DNA of 13,169 nucleotides from Candidatus Tayloriibacteriota bacterium (GCA_026395155.1 JAPLZG010000099.1:1-13169); one strand, 5' to 3'; numbered from the stretch's first letter, positions 1 through 5,612 are shown. The notes: generated from the letters alone by a model not told the origin. Made by a program: numbers and translations.

Positions 1-33
1 AAAGTAAGTAGTGTAAGAAAAGTCGGTAGGAGT

Positions 34-348
34 TTGAAAAGCCAGTTTACCGATTTCGTGGATTTTATAAGAAAGCAGGGGATTATTGGTTTTGCTATTG
101 CTTTTATTTTAGGTGGTGCGATTTCTGTCCTTGTTGCTTCTCTTGTAAGTAATATTGTTAATCCAATACTTGGAGTGTTGCTTGGCAAAGCAAGAGACAT
201 GGCTGATGTATATTTGAATTTCTTTGGTGGAAAAATAATGTATGGGAAATTTATAAATGATCTCATAAACTTTTTTGTTATTGCCCTTATTGTATATTTT
301 GGTGTTAAAAAGCTCGGTCTTGATAAACTTGATAAACCAAAAAATTAA
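34..348 (+). CDS. mscL: Large-conductance mechanosensitive channel (MscL), short form
   Basis: MscL forms a pentameric inner-membrane pore that opens under membrane tension to release solutes during osmotic downshift. The protein shows the family layout: an amphipathic N-terminus (residues 3-14), a Gly/Ala-rich first membrane helix at about 17-38 followed by the conserved NPILG turn, a short periplasmic loop (about 52-70), and a second membrane helix at about 72-92. At 104 aa it is shorter than the roughly 136-aa E. coli protein, because the C-terminal cytoplasmic helix bundle is almost absent. The start is uncertain. TTG at 34 fits the family N-terminus, but the AGGAG at 28-32 lies only one base upstream of it, and the frame is open to the window edge, so a start outside the window is possible. 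The family call is secure. Confidence 0.88.
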   Translation: MKSQFTDFVDFIRKQGIIGFAIAFILGGAISVLVASLVSNIVNPILGVLLGKARDMADVYLNFFGGKIMYGKFINDLINFFVIALIVYFGVKKLGLDKLDKPKN

Positions 349-352
349 TTTT

Positions 353-381
353 TTGCTTTTGGCTATCGAAAGTGATATATT
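353..381 (+). promoter_or_regulatory. Promoter for tRNA-Val (-35 and extended -10)
   Basis: TTGCTT at 353-358 and TATATT at 376-381 are separated by 17 bases. The -10 is preceded by TG one base away (TGATATATT, 373-381), an extended -10 form also seen upstream of ftsA and pth. The predicted start falls about 10 bases before the tRNA. Confidence 0.6.
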
Positions 382-397
382 TCTCCCATAGAAATAG

Positions 398-470
398 GGG
401 CGGTTAGCTCACTTGGTAGAGCGCGATCTTGACGTGATTGAGGCAGCAAGTTCGATCCTTGCACCGCCCA
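398..470 (+). tRNA. tRNA-Val (anticodon GAC)
   Basis: A full cloverleaf can be drawn by hand. The acceptor stem is GGGCGGT (398-404) with ACCGCCC (463-469), discriminator A470. The D stem is GCTC/GAGC. The anticodon stem is CGATC/GATTG (one G-T pair) around a seven-base loop with GAC at 431-433. The variable loop is five bases. The T stem is GCAAG/CTTGC with loop TTCGATC. CCA is not encoded, so it must be added after transcription. Base 37 is G, where A is more usual in tRNA-Val. The gene has its own promoter and a terminator-like hairpin at 483-504. Confidence 0.93.
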
Positions 471-482
471 CAGTTAAATAAA

Positions 483-504
483 ACCACGTTAGTGGTATTT
501 TATT
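483..504 (+). terminator. Weak intrinsic terminator after tRNA-Val
   Basis: ACCAC (483-487), loop GTTA, GTGGT (492-496), followed by ATTTTATT. The five-pair stem is short, so readthrough into the structured segment at 505-668 is plausible. Confidence 0.5.
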
Positions 505-668
505 GTGGGAGGTAAAGAAGTGTTGGGAGCACTTCTGTCATGGATCGAACAGCGGAGCGGGACCCAAGTCAGCAGACTTGGGAGTGAACTGGTGACCAGC
601 CTAAAATTTTTGGCTGAAAAATTTTAAGGCGAGGGAGATAAGTGTATTCACGTCCCTATACCGCCCAC
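505..668 (+). ncRNA. Candidate multi-branched structured RNA downstream of tRNA-Val
   Basis: This ~164-base stretch has no coding frame but dense complementarity. The closing stem is GTGGGAGGTA (505-514) with TACCGCCCAC (659-668), nine of ten pairs with one A-G mismatch. Inside are AGAAGTG/CACTTCT (516-522/530-536, seven-base loop), CCCAAGTC/GACTTGGG (563-570/575-582, loop AGCA), CTGG/CCAG (589-592/596-599), an AT-rich hairpin GCCT...AGGC (599-630, one bulged A), and AGGGA/TCCCT (632-636/653-657) enclosing GTG/CAC. The GC content is higher than in the neighbouring genes. It does not show the conserved cores I know for tmRNA, RNase P, SRP or 6S RNA. Pairing alone does not fix the strand. Whether it is an RNA gene or a palindromic DNA element is open. 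Confidence 0.5.
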
Positions 669-696
669 AGAAAATAATTTTTAAATGAATTTTACC

Positions 697-725
697 TTGA
701 CTTACTATTTGTAAAGTATTACCAT
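697..725 (+). promoter_or_regulatory. Possible promoter for the Nudix gene
   Basis: TTGACT (697-702) and TACCAT (720-725) are spaced by 17 bases, about 40 bases before the ATG at 766. The -35 is good and the -10 is weak. Confidence 0.4.
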
Positions 726-765
726 TGAGCTAGAAAGTTCTCAAAAGGTGAAAAAGGAGTTTACT

Positions 766-1290
766 ATGCAAGATCAAGAAAAAGAAAGAATAATGTATGA
801 AGCAACGATTTTATTTCTTATTAGAAATGGTCAAGTTCTCCTTGCCAGAAAAGTGAAGAAGATTGGTAAAGGAAAGTGGAATGGATATGGAGGAGAAGTC
901 GAGCCTGGTGAAACTCAAAGGCATGCTTGTGTTCGAGAGATTGCCGAAGAATCCTGTGGAATAAGAGTTGATGAAAAAGATTTGATTAAGGTTGCTGATA
1001 TCAGATTTCACAACACGACGGAAGAAAATAAGAAGTTTGTTTTGCATGCGTCAGTATTTTTTGCATATAGATGGGAGGGTGAGGCTAGCTCAACAAATGA
1101 AATGGCTGATCCGACGTGGTTTGATTTTGACAAAGTTCCTTATGATCAAATGATTCATGGAGATGCAGAGTGGCTTCCGATTGTCCTTTCGGGCAAGAGA
1201 ATCGTGATGAAAATAGAATATAGCCCGCATCAAGCACAGATGATCGGGGAGGCAGAAATTCAGTATGTTGATTCTTTGTTGGAGGAGTGA
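766..1290 (+). CDS. Nudix hydrolase, MTH1/MutT-like oxidised-nucleotide phosphatase
   Basis: It probably hydrolyses oxidised purine nucleoside triphosphates (8-oxo-dGTP or 2-OH-dATP type) to monophosphates, keeping damaged nucleotides out of DNA. The Nudix box lies at residues 43-66: Gly43, Glu49, then REIAEE at 57-62 with the metal-binding glutamates. The box has Cys64 where the consensus has Gly, followed by Gly65. WNGYGG before the box and the later segment PTWFDFDKVPYDQM followed by DAEWLP closely resemble human MTH1. The start is ATG 766 because AAGGAG at 754-759 sits six bases upstream; an upstream GTG at 748 would add six residues and has no such site. The result is 174 aa, slightly longer than MTH1, with a C-terminal extension. 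A run of nine G follows the stop, then a terminator. Substrate preference is inferred. Confidence 0.85.
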   Translation: MQDQEKERIMYEATILFLIRNGQVLLARKVKKIGKGKWNGYGGEVEPGETQRHACVREIAEESCGIRVDEKDLIKVADIRFHNTTEENKKFVLHASVFFAYRWEGEASSTNEMADPTWFDFDKVPYDQMIHGDAEWLPIVLSGKRIVMKIEYSPHQAQMIGEAEIQYVDSLLEE

Positions 1291-1349
1291 GGGGGGGGGA
1301 CGAATATTGAATGTAGAATATCGAATATTGGGGAAAATTAGAAAAATAG

Positions 1350-1382
1350 GGGGTTTCGCTTTGCGAAACCCCTTTTATTTTT
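1350..1382 (+). terminator. Intrinsic terminator of the Nudix gene
   Basis: GGGGTTTCGC (1350-1359), loop TTT, GCGAAACCCC (1363-1372), then a T-rich tail. The stem is a perfect ten pairs. Almost the same hairpin recurs at 2524-2546, differing only in the loop (TTC). Confidence 0.85.
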
Positions 1383-1388
1383 ATTAGT

Positions 1389-1600
1389 GAGCGATGTCCG
1401 AATACCTCGACAGTTCAACTGCGAGGTTGAGGACACGCGCTGTGTTCTGAATAGTCGGTGGACTATTCCTATTCCAAAAAAACAGCCGTGGTATTGTGTG
1501 TCTAATACCTCGTCAGCTTTGCTGCGAGGATATGACACACAATCTGTTTTATAATACCTCGTCAGCTTTGCTGCGAGGATATGACACACAATCTGTTTTA
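1389..1600. repeat. Long palindromic intergenic repeat, family 1, left copy, with 49-bp tandem duplication
   Basis: Two hairpins are joined by a linker. The first carries GTCC/GGAC and CCTCG/CGAGG stems (about 1395-1432). The second has a ten-pair outer stem ATTGTGTGTC (1493-1502) with GACACACAAT (1534-1543), an inner CCTCG/CGAGG stem, and apex CAGC-TTT-GCTG. The unit 1503-1551 is repeated exactly at 1552-1600 (period 49). A related copy lies at 11735-11943. Frames running through it look accidental. This accounts for the gene-free stretch 1300-1690, apart from AT-rich direct repeats of CGAATATTG near 1301-1330. Confidence 0.85.
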
Positions 1601-1692
1601 TTCAAAATATTTTTTTTCTAATTAGTAAATTTTATTTAATTATGCTCTAATTGGTCTAGATTTGTTTTTTGAAAAAGAAAGGTAGGTACGAA

Positions 1693-1917
1693 ATGAGCAA
1701 AAATGATAAACCATTTAGGGTAATCAGGGAAATTGTAATTGATCCAAAAATGAAATTGGAACTCGTATTACAACATCCGAATATTTATCCAAGGTTTTTA
1801 TGGCTGGAAAATGGAAAACCTGCTGTAAACCAAACTGTTCTTTTTGAAAGATATAACCCACTTTTTAAAGCGACAGTCGGAGAACTGTTGGCTTTAAATA
1901 AGCCATTAATGATTTGA
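1693..1917 (+). CDS. Hypothetical protein, 74 aa
   Basis: I do not recognise this protein. It is a small, soluble-looking sequence with an alternating hydrophobic pattern suggestive of beta strands (REIVIDPKMKLELVL, then FLWLENGKPAV) and a short C-terminal helix. It has no membrane segment and no metal cluster. The start is ATG 1693, supported by the purine-rich AAAGGTAGG at 1678-1686; a TTG at 1669 would only add codons that overlap this site. The next gene starts 16 bases after its stop, so the two are probably co-transcribed, and a terminator at 2524 closes the pair. The pair sits between a palindromic repeat and the division operon. Confidence 0.6.
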   Translation: MSKNDKPFRVIREIVIDPKMKLELVLQHPNIYPRFLWLENGKPAVNQTVLFERYNPLFKATVGELLALNKPLMI

Positions 1918-1933
1918 TGTTATTGCAGATTTC

Positions 1934-2509
1934 ATGCCGATAATTGAAAAATGGAAAACTGTTGCTGAAGTTTCTAAAGCACTTGGTATTTTAAGGACAA
2001 CAGTTATCCAGAGACATGGATTAGGTGATATGGAATCTTTACTTTTTTTAAGAAAGATTAGGGTGTCACCGATTGGGGTTAATCAGTTAAGAAATATTTT
2101 AAGAAGCAATGGTGATACTTTTGAATTTTCTCTTGATTCATATTATTCTTCGACTACTATGGCAAAAGAGGTTGTTAAACAAAGGAAATATGACCCTGAA
2201 GATGATGATGTTTTTCGTAAACTTCGCTTATCTTTTGTAATTTTAATGAAAAAGTATTCAGTTGAATTGGGGGTCATTAAAAAAGGGGGTAGGCCGTTTG
2301 TTTGTGATAGTGTTAAAAATATGCTTTGTGATATTTTTAGACAAGCAGACGCAATAAGGATGCTCGGAATAACTCGTAGTAGGTTTAAGAGATTAAAAAG
2401 GAGAAAAATTATTATTTTCTATAAAATCGGTCATGTTACTTGGGCAAGTTACCGTTCCTGTCTTTCATATTTGGAGAAGATTTCACTGCAGAATGTAAAA
2501 ACAAAATAA
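1934..2509 (+). CDS. Protein with two putative helix-turn-helix segments
   Basis: This 191-aa protein has an N-terminal segment (about residues 8-27, TVAEVSKALGILRTTVIQRH) and a C-terminal segment (about 137-185). The C-terminal segment reads like an excisionase/MerR-type winged helix: an A-x-x-LGITRSRFKRL turn, a basic KRRK, then KIG and a closing SCLSYLEK. A middle basic region links the two. The protein is likely to bind DNA. Its targets are unknown; the flanking palindromes, or regulation of its own operon, are only possibilities. ATG 1934 has no SD, and translation is probably coupled to the 74-aa gene 16 bases upstream. No recombinase is visible nearby, so a role as a true excisionase is not supported. 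Confidence 0.55.
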   Translation: MPIIEKWKTVAEVSKALGILRTTVIQRHGLGDMESLLFLRKIRVSPIGVNQLRNILRSNGDTFEFSLDSYYSSTTMAKEVVKQRKYDPEDDDVFRKLRLSFVILMKKYSVELGVIKKGGRPFVCDSVKNMLCDIFRQADAIRMLGITRSRFKRLKRRKIIIFYKIGHVTWASYRSCLSYLEKISLQNVKTK

Positions 2510-2523
2510 GAACATTCTGTAAA

Positions 2524-2556
2524 GGGGTTTCGCTTCGCGAAACCCCTTTTATTTTA
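2524..2556 (+). terminator. Intrinsic terminator after the HTH gene
   Basis: GGGGTTTCGC (2524-2533), loop TTC, GCGAAACCCC (2537-2546), then CTTTTATTTT-like tail. The stem is identical to the terminator at 1350-1372, so this hairpin behaves as a reused module in the genome. Confidence 0.85.
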
Positions 2557-2614
2557 GTTTTTAATTTTTAAAAACCTATAACCTAAAATCTAGAAACTAT
2601 TTTTTAAATATTCG

Positions 2615-2654
2615 ACCCGCCAAATTTCATCAGAATGAATTTTAGTCGGGCAAG
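2615..2654. repeat. 40-bp hairpin repeat, family 2, copy A
   Basis: Outer CCCGCC pairs with GTCGGG (five of six). The inner AAATTTCAT/ATGAATTTT stem (eight of nine) closes on the loop CAGA. Copies lie at 10994-11033 and 11972-12011. It sits just past the trxB stop and may also end that transcript. Confidence 0.85.
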
Positions 2655-2671
2655 CATTCAATATTCTATAT

Positions 2672-3613
2672 TCATCCCTTCAGGTACCTAAAAATATCCT
2701 CCAGTGCCTTAATGGCATCTCCTACAGCGATGTTATTTTGTTTGTATAGTCCATCTGTACAATCTCCGGCAGACCAAATTCCAACGCAAGAAGTTTTTTG
2801 AGTTTTGGGATCAACAATTATTTGTTCCTTATCATCAAGCTCGACAATGTCATCTTTGATATATTCAACAGATGGATTTGCACCGATTTCTATAAAAATC
2901 CCTTGAACGGGTAATTCTATTATTTTATCTGTTGTTTTATCTTTATAAACTATTCCAGAAACAAATTTGTCGCCTTTAACTTCAATTAAATCTACATTTG
3001 ATATTCCACGAGCTTTTGGATTTGATAAAACTTTTTTGATTGTAATAGGATCAGCTTTGAAATCACTTCGCTGTAGTATAGTGACACTTTTTGCATAAGC
3101 TAAAAGTTGTGATGCAGATTCAAAGGCAGAATTTCCTCCACCGATAACAGCAATATCCATATCTGCAAACATTGGTCCATCACAAGTCGCACAGTAAGTT
3201 ATCCCTTTTCCTTCAAATTTTTCGGCACCTTTTATTTTTATTTTTCTTCGAACACTTCCAGAAGCAATGAGGATGGTTCTACTGTTATAAATGTTTTTAT
3301 CTGTTGTAATTGTAAAAAGGCCATCATTATTTTTAGTTATGTTTGTGGCAGTTTCTTTTTCCTTAATATCAATAATATCTCCAGCGAGAGATTTTAGATG
3401 TTTCTCAAGGTTTTTAGCGAGGTCTTCACCGCTAATAGAAACTGTACCTATCCAATTTTGAATATTATCTGATACTACACTTTGGTTACGAAAACTTTCT
3501 GTTATAAAAACAGTCTTGATTTTCTTTCGTGCAGCATAGACACCAGCGGCAACGCCTGCAGGTCCGCCACCGATGACCGCAAGGTCATAATAGATTTTGG
3601 ATTCTAGATTCAT
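2672..3613 (-). CDS. trxB: Thioredoxin reductase-like flavoprotein
   Basis: TrxB passes electrons from a nicotinamide cofactor through FAD to the disulfide of thioredoxin in the cytoplasm. The 313-aa length is typical. Visible motifs are the FAD dinucleotide site GGGPAG at 15-20, the redox pair CATC at 141-144 followed by DG, the second dinucleotide site GGGNSA at 158-163, and the FAD-binding GDC at 283-285. The segment that normally reads HRRxxxR and grips the NADPH 2'-phosphate is here QRSDFK (181-186), so cofactor choice may differ. ATG 3613 has no SD. The gene follows the four-helix-bundle gene by 16 bases and is the third gene of the ftsZ operon. Its first codons are built from a microrepeat (ATGAATCTAGAATC) shared with its upstream neighbour. 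Confidence 0.9.
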   Translation of the reverse strand: MNLESKIYYDLAVIGGGPAGVAAGVYAARKKIKTVFITESFRNQSVVSDNIQNWIGTVSISGEDLAKNLEKHLKSLAGDIIDIKEKETATNITKNNDGLFTITTDKNIYNSRTILIASGSVRRKIKIKGAEKFEGKGITYCATCDGPMFADMDIAVIGGGNSAFESASQLLAYAKSVTILQRSDFKADPITIKKVLSNPKARGISNVDLIEVKGDKFVSGIVYKDKTTDKIIELPVQGIFIEIGANPSVEYIKDDIVELDDKEQIIVDPKTQKTSCVGIWSAGDCTDGLYKQNNIAVGDAIKALEDIFRYLKG

Positions 3614-3629
3614 GATTTTAGAATAATAA

Positions 3630-4040
3630 TTAAACGACAGATAATTCTTTAGTTTTTTTAATTAGACCTTGTAATAACCTTTGCGCATCACCTAAATGAT
3701 CGTTCAATAAGTTAAAACATTTTTCGTCAATATAACAAACATCACGCGCAACTAAGATTTGGTTTTCTACTTCAGTTAATGAACCTTGAGCCATATAATA
3801 AAATTGTATTTTTTCTTTATAACCCCTTCTACCAAATCCTTCTGCTATATTTGATGTTGTGGAAACAATAGCCCTTCTGACTTGATTGGATAAACCAAAG
3901 ACTTCACTTTTAGGAAAAGATAAGGTTATTCTGTAAATTTCTACTACTAAAACATGTGAAGCTTTCCAAGCATTTAAATCAGTAAATTTAACTATTTTAT
4001 TTTTTAATTCAGTATTTATTGTTCTAGAATCTAAAATCAT
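3630..4040 (-). CDS. Four-helix-bundle protein (S23 / intervening-sequence family)
   Basis: This 136-aa protein matches the S23 four-helix-bundle family, first known from ORFs in 23S rRNA intervening sequences and common as stand-alone genes in CPR and Bacteroidetes. The signature is visible: FTDLNAWKASHVL, then FPKSEVFGLSNQVRRA, SNIAEGFGR, and QGSLTEVENQI. The biochemical role is not known. Homologues form pentamers, and some belong to diversity-generating-retroelement accessory groups, but no reverse transcriptase is present here. The gene lies between ftsZ (12 bases) and trxB (16 bases), an unusual place that suggests insertion into the operon. ATG 4040 has no SD and lies in a short TAGATT-type microrepeat. 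An N-terminal extension of about 16 residues precedes the family core. Confidence 0.88.
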   Translation of the reverse strand: MILDSRTINTELKNKIVKFTDLNAWKASHVLVVEIYRITLSFPKSEVFGLSNQVRRAIVSTTSNIAEGFGRRGYKEKIQFYYMAQGSLTEVENQILVARDVCYIDEKCFNLLNDHLGDAQRLLQGLIKKTKELSVV

Positions 4041-4052
4041 AAATCTAGAATC

Positions 4053-5204
4053 TTATTTTATCTTTGATCTGCGTAAAAACGCTGGTACTGCACCCCAATC
4101 ATCATCCTCGTCAATTTTTAAATCATTTTTTTGTTCAGGTTGTTCGTTTTTTATCTCTTTTGTCGATTCTTGTGTTTTGACTGAATTTTTTTCTTCTACT
4201 TTTGGTGTATTTGAGACCATTGATTGAAAAAGAGATTTTTTAACTGGCATTTCTGAGAAACCTGAAGCGATAACAGTAATCTTAACTTCATTCTTTTTAA
4301 GTTTCTCGTCATGAATTGTTCCAAAAATAACTTTTGCATTTGGATCAATTGATTCTGTGATAACTTTAGCAGCATCTTGAATTTCAAAGAGAGTAAGATC
4401 ATCACCACCAGCAATTGAGAAGAGCACTCCCTTTGCACCATTAATTGAAACTTCAAGTAGTGGGGAATTGATAGCAATCTTTGCAGCCTCTACCGCTCTA
4501 TTTTCTCCTGATGCTGTACCAACACCCATAAGAGCTGACCCTGCATTTTCTACAACTGTTCTAATATCTGCGAAGTCTATATTTATTGTTCCTGGCGTTG
4601 TAATAAGATCTGAAATACCTTCAACTGCTTGTCTTAGAATATCATCACAAATTGCAAATGCCGCTTTTGCTGTTGTATCTTTACTTACCATCGCTAGAAG
4701 TCTATCGTTTGGAACCACGATAATAGCATCTACACATTTTCTTAATTCTTCAATTCCTTGTTCAGCGATTTTATTTCTTTGTAAACCTTCAAACATAAAA
4801 GGTCTTGTAACAACAGCTATTGTAAGTATGCCGAGTTCTTTCGCTGTCCTTGCAACAATAGGAGCTGCTCCAGAAAATGTCCCTCCACCTTCTCCACCTG
4901 CAACAAAAACCATGTCCGCACCTTTCAGAGCTTCTTGAATTTCTTCTTTTGTTTCTTCCGCTGCTCTTTTACCAAGCTCTGGATTCATTCCTGTCCCGAG
5001 ACCTTTTGTAAGATTTTTCCCGATATGAATTTTCTTTGAAGCATGTGAATGATGAAGATCTTGTGCATCAGTATTTATAGCAATAAACTCAACCCCTTTA
5101 ACTTTTGAGTTGATCATATGATTGACCGCATTTTTTCCTGAGCCTCCAACACCTAAAACTTTTATTCTGGCAAATGTTTCTATGTCTGGCTTGATTTGTG
5201 GCAT
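4053..5204 (-). CDS. ftsZ: Cell division GTPase FtsZ with altered tubulin signature
   Basis: FtsZ polymerises at mid-cell into the Z ring that recruits the division machinery. The 383-aa length is normal. Evidence in order: the nucleotide loop GVGGSGKNAVN (18-28, usually GVGGGGGNAVN), FIAINTDAQ (40-48), TKGLGTGMNPELG (66-78), the synergy loop NIDFADIR (208-215) with the catalytic aspartates kept, a charged low-complexity linker (about 325-370), and a C-terminal peptide VPAFLRRSK that normally binds FtsA. The tubulin signature, usually GGGTGTG, reads GGGTFSG (106-112), preceded by Glu105 where Met or similar is common. The DNA at 4881-4897 supports this reading. ATG 5204 has no SD; repeated AGCTAA-type motifs lie directly upstream. 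The gene is first in the operon with the four-helix-bundle gene and trxB. Confidence 0.95.
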   Translation of the reverse strand: MPQIKPDIETFARIKVLGVGGSGKNAVNHMINSKVKGVEFIAINTDAQDLHHSHASKKIHIGKNLTKGLGTGMNPELGKRAAEETKEEIQEALKGADMVFVAGGEGGGTFSGAAPIVARTAKELGILTIAVVTRPFMFEGLQRNKIAEQGIEELRKCVDAIIVVPNDRLLAMVSKDTTAKAAFAICDDILRQAVEGISDLITTPGTINIDFADIRTVVENAGSALMGVGTASGENRAVEAAKIAINSPLLEVSINGAKGVLFSIAGGDDLTLFEIQDAAKVITESIDPNAKVIFGTIHDEKLKKNEVKITVIASGFSEMPVKKSLFQSMVSNTPKVEEKNSVKTQESTKEIKNEQPEQKNDLKIDEDDDWGAVPAFLRRSKIK

Positions 5205-5610
5205 AACGATTAGCTGTAAGCTTTTAGCTATTAGCTGTTAGTATAAAAACAACTAACAAAACGGCTTTTGCGTTCAGCAAAATTAAACTAAATCCCATTG
5301 TAAGTCATGCAACTTCTTCTGGGTGACTAATAAACTTATCAAATTTCTTTAATGTAATTCTAACAGAATAATCGAAAAAAAGAAAAGAGTTGACACAAAC
5401 ATTATTTATGTTCATTTAAGAGTGAAAATTGATAATTAGTAAACAATATTTACTAGCCATTAAAAAAATATTTGATATAATTATTAGTATAAAGTAGTGA
5501 AGTGATATTTTAAAATGTTGTGACCCCAGTGAAATAGAATTTATTTTTTTGAAGAAAAATATTTCACGGGGTGATGATTTTTAAAATCGCTTTGCTCGTT
5601 AAAAATCATC
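5205..5610. other. Divergent ftsZ-ftsA regulatory region
   Basis: These 406 bases carry no convincing gene. Near ftsZ is a run of AGCT/TTAG microrepeats (5213-5240). A TTGACA lies at 5390-5395 with only a weak -10 partner. The ftsA side has an extended -10 at 5473-5481 and two hairpins at 5524-5611. I could not find a clear promoter for ftsZ on the minus strand. Confidence 0.6.
5473..5481 (+). promoter_or_regulatory. Extended -10 promoter of ftsA
   Basis: TGATATAAT has a perfect TATAAT with the upstream TG. The same nine bases precede pth (12046-12054), with a similar TTAGTAT downstream in both. No good -35 is present, as expected for extended -10 promoters. The predicted leader is about 120 bases. 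Confidence 0.65.
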
Positions 5611-5612
5611 AT
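5524..5612 (+). promoter_or_regulatory. Tandem hairpins in the ftsA leader, second occluding the start codon
   Basis: Hairpin 1 is CCCC-A-GTGAAATA (5524-5536) with TATTTCACGGGG (5560-5571), twelve pairs with one bulged A. Hairpin 2 is GATGATTTTTAA (5573-5584) with TTAAAAATCATC (5599-5610), twelve perfect pairs that can extend by one or two more into the ATG at 5611. No SD is visible. This suggests control of ftsA translation by leader structure, but it could also be a palindromic repeat lodged in the leader. Confidence 0.6.

Larger units (their letters stand above)
463..670 (+). repeat. 11-bp direct repeat of the tRNA 3' end flanking a 197-bp segment
   Basis: ACCGCCCACAG occurs at 463-473, where it is the tRNA acceptor strand, discriminator and next three bases. 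It occurs again, exactly, at 660-670. Duplication of a tRNA 3' end is the usual footprint of site-specific integration at a tRNA gene, but the enclosed segment (474-670) encodes no protein. It could be a small non-autonomous element, a remnant, or a duplicated tRNA end reused as the closing strand of the folded RNA at 505-668. Confidence 0.6.

Noticed and set aside
505..668. The structured segment as a second tRNA, with or without an intron
   Set aside because: The acceptor-like stem is present, but no T arm with a TTC-type loop and five-pair stem, and no anticodon arm, can be placed.
1338..1589. An 83-codon minus-strand frame across the palindromic repeat
   Set aside because: It runs through hairpins, a tandem duplication and a terminator, and its translation looks like repeat sequence only.
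1389..1600. CRISPR array
   Set aside because: Only two adjacent identical 49-base units without spacers, and the element is palindromic and recurs as a single copy elsewhere.
3630..4040. Diversity-generating retroelement accessory protein
   Set aside because: No reverse transcriptase, template repeat or variable repeat is visible in the window.
4468..4938. Long plus-strand frame opposite ftsZ
   Set aside because: It is a shadow of the ftsZ codons; the minus-strand protein is unmistakable.
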